64,000 bases of DNA from Adenophora triphylla var. japonica (taxonomy: Eukaryota; Streptophyta; Magnoliopsida; Asterales; Campanulaceae). A program made the translations under genes and the position numbers. Below the pieces are notes generated by a model. It saw only the letters and a list, made by a program, of their open reading frames with translations, did no database searches and had not been told where the DNA came from. Each line of letters begins with the position of its first letter. Position 1 is the stretch's first letter. The DNA lies in NCBI GenBank assembly GCA_022495995.1, contig JAFEMH010002581.1, positions 265,325 through 329,324 of the forward strand, given 5' to 3'. Shown here piece by piece: positions 1 to 11,797 of this stretch.

Positions 1-92
1 AGATATTTTCCGAGAAGAATTCACCTGAGAATTATTCAGAGCACATGTAAGATGATTGAATTCCCTAACATGAAAAAAGATTAATTCTATAC

Positions 93-2566
93 CTGTAGCT
101 TGGGCTTCTGCTATAACTTGGACTGCGTCTTCTGCCATGGCGTGGTGATCGCACCGGCGACCTCGAGTAACTTCGATCGCGTCTGTGGCAATGACAACAT
201 AGCATTGAAAGACACAACGAAATCGGCAACATTAGTAATCATATTTGTATCATTGCAGAATATATAAATACAAGTAAGATTGCATATCTTACTTAAGCTT
301 CTTAGGACTGTTTTGGCAGTTCCTTTCAATATGCCCTCTCTCACCACAGCGGTAACACTTGTTCTTCCAGTCACCAGCTTTGCAATCTTGAGCCCAATGA
401 CCATCAAGACCACAATTGAAGCAACGACCTGAACCAGGAGGAGGGCCTCTACCCAAATATTCTCGAGAGCCACCTGGTCCACGCGGCGTCTACATCCATG
501 CCAAGCAACAGAAAAGAAAAAAGTAAGTCCTGGATTCCTAATAGATACTTTAAGGATTACCCAATCCTCAACACAGATGCACGTACAAAACAAGCACAAA
601 AACAATCACACTTCCTGCTATCCTAAACAATAAGAAGCAAACATAACATTTACTTAAAAAGTCAATCTCACATTACATTAATATAAGCTCAGACTATGGA
701 ACACACAACTGAAGCCAGATTATCTACCAATTGATATGGACAGCAATAAAACAAGACCTCTTTACTTTAAAAGAACCGAAACCTTAAGATAAGTCATCAC
801 GTAAAAGCTTTATGTTTCTCGCTGAATAAACTGTTAAACGTCAGCAGCAGAATACGAGTACAGAGTACTTACACCCTTAGCAAATTCCACAATGAGACGA
901 CTTCCATTTAAATCTCTGCCGTTTAAGCTGTACCTCGCATCATCAGCATCCCGTGGATCGCTAAATTCCTGTCATTACAAGTTGATGCACAAAGCAACAT
1001 AGGCAAACCAATGGTGTATAATACATGAATAATTAGGTTTTCCAGCATGATTGGGAGATAGCTTGAATGCATTAAATTAGAAGCAAAAAAGCAAAAATAA
1101 GAAAGTAATAGAAAAGTTAGGGATACGATACATACGACGAACGCAAAGTCATGCTTCATATCCACATCTCGTACTCTGCGGAAATGGTTGCCAGAAACAG
1201 TAAGGCCATCATTACTTAAGTGCATCATACATTGCCCCACAAGAGAACAACACACCAGATTGGATTGTTGCCAATTCCATAAAAACACGCAATAATACTA
1301 CAGTAAGAATCGCCAAAGTCTCCTAACACTCGGCAAGACTTTCCACCAATTCCACCAAGGCCAGACTCACCATTGACCTCCAAGTCGGGTAAAAGCCCGA
1401 AAACCTTCAACAAGATCATCACGTTAAATCATAGATACCTAGAGGCATGATAACCCTCCGAACATAAATGATCAATAGCGTAGACCCAAGCATAGAAAAA
1501 GCTTGGCAAAAAGCCGAGGACTCCCATATTAAAGGAATCCATACCAAAGAAAATACAGTTGTCACCAATTCAAGTGAGGGCTGATATGGACCCCAAATTT
1601 GTGCCCCAATTTCACATACCAATATATGCAGCAGACCATATGATGGATTAGACATCAAGCTTAAATTTAATGTCACGGCTTAGCAATCCTATGCTTGCAA
1701 CATAGATTGGAATGAGAAACAGTTAAGAGGAGTTGAGATCCCTATCATTTTCCATTTCAAAACAAGGACAAGCTAATAAATCTTAACCCATAAAATAGAC
1801 ACCATTAGTTTTTTTATTTCTCGCAAAATTATTTGACTCTTCACAACTACTGATAGAATGCTCAAGTTTGATCCCCAGTAAAATCATGTTTGCATGCACG
1901 TCTAGCCCAAATAGCTTCCATCATTTATTCAATTCATACAAAAAGTTAAAAGAAAAATCTGTTCTTACTTCTTCCATTTCCGACTTTCTGTGACAAGTGA
2001 AAAAGAACTCAAGGAAACCTATTCCTACAGGGCATACTCTCACTTAAGTCTCTTTGTAGGACTTGTTCTTGTCACAAAGAACTCATGGAAACCTATTGCA
2101 TCCTGCTACATCAAGTTGTATACCTAAAATACCTAGACATATTTTTTTAAATTTTTTCATTAATATTTGCCTTAATCTATTACATGGTTGACACTTGAAG
2201 GGTCTTTGGGGATACTACCTAGTCTATTAGAAACAAACAAGGAATACATCTTGCCCATATGGGGCTTGTGGGTTTCAAACCCAGGACCTCCCCTGTGGGA
2301 AAGCCCTTATCAGGATTCCGGATAGGGGATCCCTTCTACAATCTAATTTAGATTAGAAAGCTTGATACTAATTGACTTTATCTATGTTTATCCGAGTCAT
2401 GGTCATTGCCGATCCAAATGATGCCACAAGTAAACACCAGAACAGCCAAGCTAGATTACCTCCCATATTTGCTGAAAAGATACTCCAAATCACGGGAGCG
2501 TGTCCGAGAGGACAAACGACCAACATACAAGCGTTTTGTACCATAACGATCATCGTATCGAGGCAT
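93..2566 (-). CDS. RS2Z: RS2Z-type SR splicing factor, 5' part of gene (3' end outside window)
   Basis: The gene encodes a nuclear pre-mRNA splicing factor of the plant-specific RS2Z class (RS2Z32/RS2Z33-like), with one RRM, two CCHC zinc knuckles and an RS domain. Five coding exons join in frame with GT-AG introns: 2460-2566, 1136-1175, 873-968, 293-489 and 93-182. Exon 1 starts MPRYDDRYG and carries the RNP2-like LYVGRLSS. Exons 2 and 3 complete the RRM ([17 protein letters not shown]). Exon 4 holds both knuckles, [14 protein letters not shown] and [14 protein letters not shown]. Exon 5 opens the RS domain ([11 protein letters not shown]). The order matches the family. The RRM is split by a long intron (1176-2459). 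The rest of the RS domain and the stop lie left of base 1; the only acceptor-like site at 1-60 gives an immediate stop in this frame. RS2Z32 and RS2Z33 cannot be told apart here. Confidence 0.93.
1176..2459 (-). other. Long intron inside the RRM of the SR gene
   Basis: This 1284-bp intron separates the codons for the first and second halves of the RRM. The donor is AG|gtaatc at 2460/2459 and the acceptor is gcag|A at 1176/1175. It contains no recognisable gene. Plant SR genes are known to place a long, alternatively spliced intron inside the RRM that generates isoforms with premature stops. Whether this copy does so cannot be seen from genomic sequence. Confidence 0.75.
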
Positions 2567-2748
2567 TTTCAACTGCACACGAAATAATCCATTAATGTGA
2601 TAGGTGTAGACCAATAACATCTCAAATATGACCAATAATTCAAAGATATAACAATTCAGATATATAGATATTAATTGAAGGATAAGGCAATAGCAAATAG
2701 ATGGCATAAGCAAATCAACCATTTACATTCAGTGATAAACGGATTAAT

Positions 2749-2932
2749 ATACCCCCTCCGTTTGAAAATAAGTGTCTTGTTTGAACCCAACACAGAGATT
2801 ACAAGGTAGAAAGTTTTTCTAAAGAAGAAATACATTTGTATTTATCCTCCGATTATAAACAAAGACATTCGTTTTGGTCTTCCAATTATAAATACAGTAT
2901 ATGAAATCCACAAAACACTATTATACCACTTA
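2749..2932. mobile_element. Truncated Stowaway-type MITE
   Basis: The sequence after TA at about 2748 reads CCCCCTCCGTTTGAAAATAAG, close to the Stowaway terminal repeat (CTCCCTCCGT...). The opposite terminal repeat is not seen before the next element begins at 2933. It is therefore a fragment or a strongly decayed copy in the SR leader intron. Confidence 0.4.
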
Positions 2933-4011
2933 GGCTCCGTTTGTGTCCCCGTAAAACATTTTCCGGAAAACGTTTTCCGAAAAATAACTCGTTTTACGCC
3001 GTTTGGTTAGCCCCCGGAAAATGTTTTCCGGAAAATAACTCGTTTTCCGCTGTTTGGTTGTCCTAAGTAAAACGTTTTCCGGAAAACATTTTACGCCCTT
3101 CCTAAGTAAAACGACCTACTGACCTTGTCCTAAGTAAAACATTTTATTTTATTTTATTTTGGTAACCGCCCCACCCACCCACCCCCTGCCTACCCCACCC
3201 CCACCCACCCACCCCCTCCCCCCCAAATTTTTTTTTTTTCTCAGAACCGCCCTACCCACCCCTACCTACCCCACCCCACCCCCACCCAAATTTTTTTTAT
3301 TTTTTTTTGGTAACCGCCCCACCCACCCCTGCCTACCCCACCCCCCACCCACCCACCCCCCCCCCCAAAAAAAAAAATTATTATTTTTTTGTAACCGCCC
3401 CGCCCCACCCCTTGCCTACCCCCCCCAAAAAATTTTTTTTTTGGTAAGCGCCCACCCACCCCCACCCCCAATTTTTTTTTTAATTTTTTTTTGGTAACAC
3501 CCCACCCACCCACCTGCCCCCCCACCAAAATTTTTTTAATTTTTTTTTGGTAACCGCCCCACCCACCCACCCCCACCCCAAAAAAATAAATTTGGGGGTG
3601 GGTGGGGCGGTTACAAAAAAAAAATTTTTTTGGAGGGGGTGGGGTGGGTGGGGCGATTACCAAAAAAATATTTTTTTTTGGGGGGGTGGGTGGGGCGGTT
3701 ACCAAAAAAAAAAATTTTTTTTTTGGGGAGGGGGGTGGGGTAGGCAGGGGGTGGGTGGGGCGATTACAAAAAAAAAATTTGGGGGGGGGTGGGGTAGGCA
3801 GGGGGTGGGTGGGGCGGTTACAAAAAAAAATTTGGGGGGTGGGGGGTAGGCCACCTTGTGAAATATGAATCGTTTTACCAAACACCCGAAAACATTTTAC
3901 ACCCTTCCTCCGTAAAACATTTTACGCTCTACCTCCGTAAAACATTTTACAGGAAAACATTTTCCAGAAAACGTTTTCCGGAAAATGTTTTACGTCGAAA
4001 CAAACGAAGCC
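2933..4011. mobile_element. PIF/Harbinger-like (Tourist-type) foldback MITE, 1079 bp
   Basis: The ends are inverted repeats: GGCTCCGTTTGTGTC at the left and the complement of GGCTTCGTTTGTTTCG at the right. TTA flanks both sides (2930-2932 and 4012-4014), the usual PIF/Harbinger target duplication. The inverted homology runs far inward. The left half carries units of GTAACCGCCCCACCCACCC plus a poly-T run; the right half carries their reverse complement. The axis is near 3590. The subterminal parts carry repeated TTTTCCGGAAAA palindromes. There is no transposase. Proline- or glycine-rich reading frames across it come from the C/G runs. Confidence 0.7.
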
Positions 4012-4666
4012 TTAGGTTCCACTATTCTAACCTTCCCAAAAACAGAAATGTCCAAAGAAACAAATTATCAACCCATAAAAAGCTCACATCACTCAGTACA
4101 TACTACATTTTCACTTTAGGTATTCCCATACATGCATATACATATAGGTACATGTCTCGGTATGTAACTTAAAGGTATATTTCACATCGAGACAATAAAT
4201 TTCATTGCTGATGTAATTTAATAGAAAATTCAGAGAATTACAAAAGAAAATTAGTAATATTGTGCCACTGAATCTTTTGCAGTCAAATCAAGCCTTTTGT
4301 AGCCAAATCAAACGGGAGATTTCAAGCAACAAATCGGCATTTTTACAGGCGAATATAACCAAATTCAAAGAAACGAGAAAATCAATTACCGAATCTGAAC
4401 GAATTATCAACCGAAATCTATTCAAAAGCAGTACAAAAAATACTGATCAATTCAGGCTAACAAAATGATACACGAATTGTTAATCAAACTGAACAATTGC
4501 GTAGTAAATTAGCGAATTCGAAGAATTCCGAGTGAAATCAACAAAAAATATAATTAAGCAATCTTAATTAAAGTGTAAGAGCGTACCTGTGTAGTTCTGA
4601 CCGAAAATTCGATTGGAGCCCTAGCCCTGCCTTCAATTGACGGAGACAGAAAGTGACTTGTCCCGT

Positions 4667-4675
4667 TATTTTATA
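4667..4675 (-). promoter_or_regulatory. TATA box of the SR gene
   Basis: The minus strand reads TATAAAATA here, about 80 bp upstream of the leader donor. The spacing suits a start near 4640. No other TATA-like site lies as close to the inferred first exon. Confidence 0.6.
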
Positions 4676-4835
4676 CTCCGAACCGATAGATTTCGATGAT
4701 CTGGGTGGTTAGATAATCCAAAGGTTAAAAGTGCACTAGAAAATGGGCCGACTTAAGGTTTAACGGATTATCACTTTGGGCTTTGTTGCCGTACTGCTTT
4801 CTTAGGCTAGGTTAAGGGCCGGATCCTGGGCCTCC

Positions 4836-5576
4836 GTGCGGAGGATACAACAATTAATTTCCGTTTTAATCGATCGTGTTCGCCTGTTTCATTCCCATAA
4901 ACACGACTGGTGTTGGTGTTTGATTGAGAGATGGCGTCCGAAAATGCATACTTTTCATTTACCTGTAGGAGAGATGGCAATCACTCTTCAGGATGTTGCT
5001 AGCTTATGTGGCCTTCTCGTAGAAGGACATCCTATGATTGGTACAGAAACTCATATGGCACCTGCGCAATGAAAAGAATTATGCGTAGACTTACTTAATT
5101 TTGAACCATCTGACTCGGACCTTAAAGGTGGAAGTATAAAAGTGAAATCGATTTTTGAAAATTTCACTTATAATGATTTTGAGAATCTCCCCGGGAACGC
5201 CACCGATGAGCTGGTTACCTTGTACACTCGAGCATATATTTTTCTATGTTTGGGGTCATATCTTTTAGCTGATTCGAGTGATAGCAAGATTAAGTTGATA
5301 TACCTCCCACTGCTCAGGAACGTTAACTTCATTGGTTCATACAGTTGGGACAGTGCAACATTGGTCTTTTTGTATAGAGAATTGTGTCAAGCAACGTATC
5401 CCAAATCATGTGGGTGTGCTGGATTTTTGACTCTTGTGCAGGTATGTCAATTATATTTGTTTACATGATCTAGTATAGTAAAAATGTTATTTTCTACGGG
5501 ACGCTAATTTTTTTGTTTTTGTTTTGTTTTTTTTTTTTTTTGATTTTTTTTTAGCTTTGGGCATGGGAGAGGTTGT
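4836..5576 (+). pseudogene. Plant mobile domain (PMD/MAIN-like) gene, 5' part, broken
   Basis: The translation shows the plant mobile domain found in MAIN/MAIL-type proteins and in some transposons. The first block reads [19 protein letters not shown] then [13 protein letters not shown]. After an in-frame TGA at 5070-5072 the second block runs YTRAYIFLCLGSYLL ... IYLPLL ... YSWDSATLVFLYRELC. An intron follows (donor gtatgtc near 5441, acceptor ttag at about 5551-5554), then LWAWERL begins the next exon. That exon is cut at 5576 by copia-1 and resumes at 11706. The N-terminus is weak and there is no clear start. The premature stop and the insertion make it a pseudogene. It could be a host MAIL gene or a transposon-carried copy. 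Confidence 0.75.
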
Positions 5577-6331
5577 TGTTGGAAATTAATTTAACAGCAC
5601 CACAGATTAAACAAATAATTTAATCAACAGTAGGGGATTTATTGATCAAGTCAAAACGTACCAATCAAGAAGCCAATAGCAAAACCGATAGCAAGAAAAC
5701 ACGATCAGGAAAACAAACAGAAACAATAAAACAAACAGTTAGAAAAACTTATCGTGATTTGATATCATCGAGTCGCCTTAGGAAGACTGTCCTAAGAGAA
5801 AATATTGCCCCCAATTGATGCAACTCAGGTACAGACAAATTTCTCCGAGGATAAAACGATCACGGATTACGTACCACAAATCAGCACACAGGTAGGTAAT
5901 CACCGACGGTTCTATCTCAGTCGCCTTGAATCTCACGAACAAATCTCTACGAACAGGGAGTAATTTAGCAATGAAAGGAAGCAAGAGAATTGATTTTCTC
6001 TTCAATCTCTCATCCCAAATTCGGCTGGAGGAAGTATCTTATATATACATGTGGTAATTTTTAGGGTTTTTAAACTGCAATTCGGCCCAGGAAAACACAA
6101 GCCCGACACGTGCGCGGCCGCCCACAAGGCTTGCGCGACCGCGCACAACAACAGGCAATTCACGTCGAGTTCTCTGTACACCTACGCGGCCGCCCTTGGC
6201 CTATGCGCGGCCGCCCTCGAGCACAGAGCATCCGAAGTGTTTTTCTCCTTAGCCAAATTCAATCCAAACCCACAACGCTCCAAGGTCATATAACTATGGA
6301 CTTCATACCACATATATCAAATATTCCAACA
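5577..6331 (-). repeat. copia-1 3' LTR
   Basis: This 755-bp LTR is the 3' copy because coding is on the minus strand. A TATA box (TATATATAA) lies at 6039-6047. GC-rich GCGCGGCCGCCC-type repeats lie at about 6110-6215, upstream of it in element orientation. Confidence 0.9.
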
Positions 6332-6343
6332 ATCCCCCACAAG
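6332..6343 (-). other. copia-1 polypurine tract
   Basis: The minus strand reads TTGTGGGGGAT directly before the 3' LTR start TGTTGG. This is the usual plus-strand priming site of LTR elements. Confidence 0.75.
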
Positions 6344-6926
6344 TTCATAGAAATATGACGTGTACAGATTGTCCATTGTAATGCTTTCAGTAATGGTACC
6401 TTCCGGCTTGAACCACTACCTATGTTATCCAACGCAAACCTCCACAGGACCAGATGAACGGGTGTCTTGAATCTGATGCCTTTGGATGTAGAGGCCTTTG
6501 CTGGTAACAAACACGACAAAAGCTATGATAGGCCCTCTATCGAACACTTGACGCTTATAAGCCATACGTCCCGATCCTCTATCATGAGTGCTTTCAAGGA
6601 ATAACCCGAATTCCTCTAGTTGCGGCCAACAACAACACTCACTTAGCTGGGCATCTCAGAAGATGTACTGCTAACATCTTGTCTAAAAGACTTGATCCCA
6701 TTCAAAGTTCCAAACTTTTACTTTATTAGCAGCAACGAGCACCTCTAGGCTATTCAGGGGATAGACTCAGACATGTAACATGTCAATCTATCATTAGGTG
6801 CTCCGACACACCCCACAGCTTGTTATTACCACATTGAAACTCCTTTGTGGGATCTCCACTCAGGTAGATTGGGTTGCTACTGCGTTTGAATCAGACAGGG
6901 TTCAGACCCATCCCCAACCTAGATTT

Positions 6927-9353
6927 TTAAACTAGAGCAAATTCTAGCCCTTTGGTTAAAGGATCAGCTGTGTTATCCTTGGTACCAACATAATCAACAG
7001 CTATCACCTTCCGAGACACAAGATTCCTTATAGATTTTAATCTAATTTGGATGTGTCTCCTAGTTTTACAGTTGTACTTGACACTTTTCAATTTCTCAAT
7101 TGTGGCAGTGTTGTCACAATGTACAGAGATAACAGGCATGGGCTTACTGACCATGGGCAACTCAGACATAAGTCCTCGAAGCCATTCAACTTTCAATCCA
7201 GTGGTGTCAAGGGCAACTAATTCGGCCTCAAATGTAGACCTAGACAACAGAGTTTGTTTGGTCGACCTCCAGGCGACTGCAACTCCGCCTAAGGTGAAAA
7301 CATACCCCGTACAGCCATAACTCCCGGAGTTAAGGGCAATCCAGCTTGCATCACTATATCCTTCAAGAACAGAAGGGTACCTACCGTAATGCAGCCCAAG
7401 AAAAATCGTTCCCTTCAAGTACTTGAGAACTCTATCAAGAGCTTCCCAATGTGCTTTATTTGGACATTGAGTATATCTAGCCAACCTAGTAACCGAGTAG
7501 GATATATCCGGTCTAGTACAATTGGCAAGATACATCAAACTTCCAATAATTTGAGAATATCTCAACTGAGCCATCGGTACTCCACTTTCATTCTTAGTAA
7601 GTGCAGCTGAGGGATCATATGGAGTCTTAGCTACTTTGCAATTCTTATAACCAAATTTCTCAATTATACTTTCAGTATAATGAGATTGCGATATGGTTAT
7701 GCCACTAGTTGAACGAGTCAGCTTAAGGCCAAGAATCACACTAGCTACTCCCATATCCTTCATCTCAAACTTACTTTTCAAGAATTCCTTAGTAGTATTA
7801 ATTATCCTCATATCTGTTCCAAAAAATAGGATATCATCGACATACAGACATAAGACAATACTACTATCACCAATACTTTTGCTATAAACACACTTATCAA
7901 ACTCATTAGTAACGAAGCCAAATGATGAGACAATTTTATCAAATTTCTCATGCCATTGCTTAGGGGCTTGTTTGAGTCCATATAAGGACTTAACAAGTTT
8001 ACAAACCTTTCTCTCAATGCCAGAGGCCTCAAAACCTTCAGGTTGATCCATATAAATTTCTTCCTCTAGATCGCCATGCAAGAAGGCGGTCTTAACATCC
8101 ATCTGATGGATAGGAAGATCATATACAGAGGCCAATGCTATAAGCATTCGGATTGTAGTCATTCTAGCAACTGGCGAATAGGTATCGAAATAGTCTATTC
8201 CCTCCATTTGCTTGAATCCCTTAGCCACTAACCTAGCCTTAAACTTATCAACGGTTCCATCCGGTTTCAGTTTCCTCTTGAAGACCCACTTACATCCTAT
8301 CGTGCTACAACCAGGAGGGAGATCAACCAATTCCCATGTCCCATTAGAGACAATAGAATCCATCTCACTCTTAACAGCATCCTTCCACTGCTTGGCATCA
8401 GAAGTGGCCATAGCAGCTTTGAAGGTTAGAGGATCACCCTCGACATTGTAAGTGATGAAATCACTTCCATAGTCCTTGGTGGTCCTTGCCCGTTTGCTCC
8501 TTCTTGGTTCAATCTCATTGTCAGAATGAGTTGCACTAGAATCAACCCCCACATTTGTTAGCTCCTCTACTTGAGCAGGAATGGAATTAGTGGTTGGGTT
8601 AGATTCTTTAGGAAGTCCGTCTTTCATAGGAAACACATCTTCAAAAAATGTTGCATCACGTAACTCAACTATAGAGTTCACATCTATGCCAGAAATTTCA
8701 GATTTTACAATAAGAAATCTCAATGCATAGCTTGTTTCAGAATAACCTATAAAGATAGCATCAACAGTTTTAGGTCCAAGCTTTTTCCTTTTGTGTGTGG
8801 GTACAAGTACCTTTGCAAGGCACCCCCACACTTTTAAGTGTTTCAGGCTTGCCTGTCGACCTCTCCAAAGTTCAAACGGACTTTCCTTTCTATGTTTAGG
8901 AGGTACTCTATTCAGAATATGGCAAGCCGTATTCAAAGCCTCTCCCCACATATATTTGGGCAGTCCAAAACTTATGAGTAAATTGTTAATCATATCAGTA
9001 AGGGTTCTATTCTTACGTTCAACAACACCATTAGATTGAGGGGTGTAGGGAGGAGTCTCTTCATGTACTATTCCGTTTTCTTGGCAATAATACATGAATG
9101 GGTTAGACTCATATTCACCTCCTCTATCAGACCTTAACCGTTTAAGTTTCTTGCCAGTTTGTGTTTCTGCTTCATTCTTAAATATAATGAATTTATCTAA
9201 TGCTTCATCCTTAAAATTAAGCAGATAGACATAACAGTATTTACTAGCATCATCAATAAAGGTGAGAAAGTATTTCTTTTTGTCTTTGGTCAACACGCCA
9301 TTAAATTCACAAATATCAGTATGAACTAAATCTAGAATTTCAGAATTTCTCAC
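6927..9353 (-). pseudogene. copia-1 integrase, reverse transcriptase and RNase H
   Basis: The open frame of 808 codons starts inside the integrase. Catalytic residues are visible as D13 (HTDICEF), D76 (RSDRGGEY) and E112 (NGVVERKNRT). RT follows from about residue 340: GCKWVFKRK, VARMTTIR, QMDVKTAFLHG, LYGLKQAP and the active site YVDD at 504-507. RNase H contains GYSDASW and the C-terminal TADPLTKGLE. The order IN-RT-RH identifies Ty1/copia. The frame is open to the end but is cut off from gag by frameshifts, so I call it a broken polyprotein. Confidence 0.93.
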
Positions 9354-9614
9354 AACCGACTTAAACGGACCTTTTGTAGATTTAACTTCAACACATACAT
9401 GACACTTAGAATTTTTATCAATAGCATGCTTAGGAATAATTAATATCTAAATTCATCATTCTTTTCACAGAATCATAATTAATATGTCCTAAACGACCAT
9501 GCCAAACATTTGAAGATTCAATGGAATAAGAAACATGATAATCAATAGAACTAAAATTATTGTGCGAACAAACATCAGTTTCAACTCTAATTTTAAATAA
9601 ACCATCCGAGGAAT
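9354..9614 (-). pseudogene. copia-1 GAG-pre-integrase segment, frameshifted
   Basis: In another frame the minus strand reads SSNVWHGRLGHINYDSVKRM and then meets a stop after LDINYS. The integrase zinc-binding part KNSKCHVCVEVKS resumes in the frame of the 808-codon ORF. WHGRLGH is the standard GAG-pre-integrase motif. Two single-base shifts, near 9614 and near 9450, account for the break. Confidence 0.8.
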
Positions 9615-10922
9615 AACCTTTCCCACAAAACTACCAGAATCCAAAATTATGACCTTATTACATTTAAATGAAATTTCAAATCCTTCTCTAACTAGACTAG
9701 AACCACTAATAATGTTGCGACGAATATCAGGAACGTGATACACTCGATGCAAGGTAAGAATGCGCCCATTAGGAAACTTCAGGTCCACGCGTCCAGTCCC
9801 AAGCACCTTTGCAGCACTAGAGTTCCCCATCGTCACTGATCTACCACGCTCAGGCTGGTAAGACACAAATAGCAATTTATCAGCACAAACGTGCACATTT
9901 GCCCCAGTGTCAACTAGCCACTCGTTGGGTTCATAGACAATAAAGATTTCAGGATAAGAGGTTACATACTTTGTAACATTGCAGGTCAGAGCGTCAACTC
10001 CAGGTGCGTCAGAGTCAGGATCATCATAATCCTTCGGACCCAACACCATGTTGACAGCAGGATGGTCATCAGCAGAGCCTTGTGGTCCTTTTCCTTTCTT
10101 GGACGGACAGTCCCTAGAAAAGTGTCCACCTTCTCCACAATTCCAGCAGTTCAATTTTGCTTTTGGCTTCTTAAAGTTATTTTTCTTAACTTTAATCTTA
10201 TCATGGTTTTCTTTATCCTTAGAGTGAGTTTTCACACCTTTTCCTTTAAACTTGCTTTTACCAGTTACCATATTAGCAGCAGCCTCCACAGGTACGCTCG
10301 GTTGGTTACCATTATGCACCTCCTGAATCGCAATTGCATTCATCAGCTCATTGAGTGTCAAGCTTCCAGTACGATGCTTGAGGGTCATACCAAATTCCCC
10401 CCAAGATTGAGGAAACTTCTCAATAATAGCCATGACAACGAACTTATCAGGAAGTCCCATGTCAGCATCCTTGAGCGATTGCAAAATGATTTGGAGTTCG
10501 TGCACTTGGTCGGTAACCGACTTTCCCTCGCTCATGCGATAATTCAGGAACTTACCCACTTGGTACTTTTCCACACCGGAGTCATCGGTGCTGTACTTTG
10601 TGGAAAGCGACTCCCACAGTGACGCAGCAGTGAGAGGAGCAGAGCAATAGACATCAAAGAGTGCATTCGATAAAGCTGACAGAATGCATCCTCGAACAAC
10701 ATCGTCCTGCTCCTTCCACTGTTTAACAGCAGCCACACAAGCGATATCATCGGCTTTCAGAGCGGGACATTTGGATGACAAAGATACTGCACATGCCCTT
10801 AATTGACAAATGATCTTCATGCGTTCAGACCAACGCTTAAAGTTCTTACCACCGAACTTTTCCGGAAGATCTGAGGTGTCAACTAGGGACTTAAATGGAG
10901 AACTAGAGGTACCAGCAGACAT
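9489..10922 (-). pseudogene. copia-1 gag and protease
   Basis: The 477-codon frame starts MSAGTSSSPFKSL. A UBN2-like gag domain covers about residues 20-200 (FGGKNFKRWSERMK, LWESLSTKY). A basic region precedes one CCHC knuckle at 259-272 (CWNCGEGGHFSRDC). The aspartic protease site VDTGANVH is at 337-344. The frame goes wrong after about residue 436, and the last 40 residues are out-of-frame translation. The start codon lies only 28 bp from the 5' LTR. Confidence 0.9.
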
Positions 10923-10950
10923 GATTCAATAAAAATATTTTCTCTTAGAC

Positions 10951-11700
10951 TGTTGAAAATTAATTTAACAACACCACAGATTAAACAGATAATTTAATCA
11001 ACAGTAGGGGATTTATTGATCAAGTCAAAACGTACCAATCAAGAAGCCTATAGCAAAACCGATAGCAAGAAAACAGGATCAGGAAAACAAACAGAAACAA
11101 TAAAACAAACAGTTAGAAAAACTTATCGTGATTTGATCGAGTCGCCTTAAGAAGACTGTCCCAAGAAAAAATATTGCCCCCAATTGGTGCAACTCAGGTA
11201 CAGGCAAATTTCTCCGAGGATAAAATGATCACGAATTACGTACCACAAATCAGCACACAGGTAGATAATCACTGGCGGTCCTATCTCAGTCGCCTTGAAT
11301 CTCACGAACAAATCTCTACGAACAGGGAGTAATTTAGTAATGAAAGGAAGCAAGAGAATTGATTTTCTCTTCAATCTCTCATCCCAAATTCGGCTGGAGG
11401 AAGTATCTTATATATACATGTGGTAATTTTTAGGGTTTTTAAACTGCAATTCGGCCCAGGAAAACACAAGCCCGACACGTGCGCGGCCGCCCACAAGGCT
11501 TGTGCGACCGCGCACAACAACAGGCAATTCACGTCGAGTTCTCTGTACACCTGCGCGGCCGCCCTTGGCCTATGCGCGGTCGCCCTCAAGCACAGAGCAT
11601 CCGAAGTGTTTTTCTCTTTAGCCAAATTCAATCCAAACCCACAACGCTCCAAGGTCATATAACTATGGACTTCATACCACATATATCAAATATTCCAACA
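10951..11700 (-). repeat. copia-1 5' LTR with promoter
   Basis: This 750-bp LTR drives the element. The TATA box TATATATAA lies at 11408-11416 on the minus strand. Three TGCGCGGCCGCCC-type repeats lie at about 11480-11585, upstream of the TATA box. Confidence 0.9.
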
Positions 11701-11705
11701 GTTGT

Positions 11706-11775
11706 TGTGTACACAACCTACTAGGCTGAGGAATGACATACTCTGGTTGGATGGATCATTGCCATATGGTTGCAG
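11706..11775 (+). pseudogene. PMD pseudogene, exon remainder after the copia-1 insertion
   Basis: Removing copia-1 and one GTTGT copy restores the reading WERLL-CTQPTRLRNDILW-LDGSLPYGCR. The LPYG-type ending is usual for plant mobile domains before an intron. A donor AG|gtatat follows at 11775/11776. The perfect frame across the empty site shows that the insertion hit an exon. Confidence 0.7.
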
Positions 11776-11797
11776 GTATATTTAAATTACTCCCCAA

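Larger units (their letters stand above)
2567..4645 (-). other. 5' UTR exons and 2.0-kb leader intron of the SR gene
   Basis: Upstream of the ATG (2566) there is a good acceptor, gtgcag|TTGAAAATG, at 2573/2572. The matching donor CACAG|gtacgc lies at 4587/4586. The leader is therefore a first exon of about 60 nt ending at 4587 plus 6 nt before the ATG. The intron at 2573-4586 holds a PIF/Harbinger-like MITE and a Stowaway fragment. The transcription start (about 4640-4645) is inferred only from the TATA box position. Confidence 0.6.
5577..11700 (-). mobile_element. Complete Ty1/copia LTR retrotransposon (copia-1)
   Basis: The 6124-bp element is flanked by GTTGT at 5572-5576 and 11701-11705. 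Its LTRs (5577-6331 and 10951-11700) begin TGTTGG and end CCAACA when read on either strand; one copy has TGTTGA. Coding runs on the minus strand in copia order: gag, protease, integrase, RT, RNase H. At least two frameshifts (near 9614 and 9450) break the polyprotein. By eye the LTRs differ at about 22 bases plus one 5-bp indel, mostly transitions, so the insertion is fairly recent. Confidence 0.95.

Noticed and set aside
3159..3885. Long proline- and glycine-rich open frames on both strands
   Set aside because: They are translations of C- and G-runs in the foldback MITE; no start context, no family.
4262..4468. Short plus-strand frame in the SR leader intron
   Set aside because: AT-rich, no homology, inside an intron; not supported as a gene.
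6110..6220. NotI-like GCGGCCGC sites as vector or adapter contamination
   Set aside because: The same sites lie in both LTRs of copia-1 within diverged sequence, so they belong to the element.
10062..10622. 186-codon plus-strand frame
   Set aside because: Shadow of the copia-1 gag on the opposite strand.
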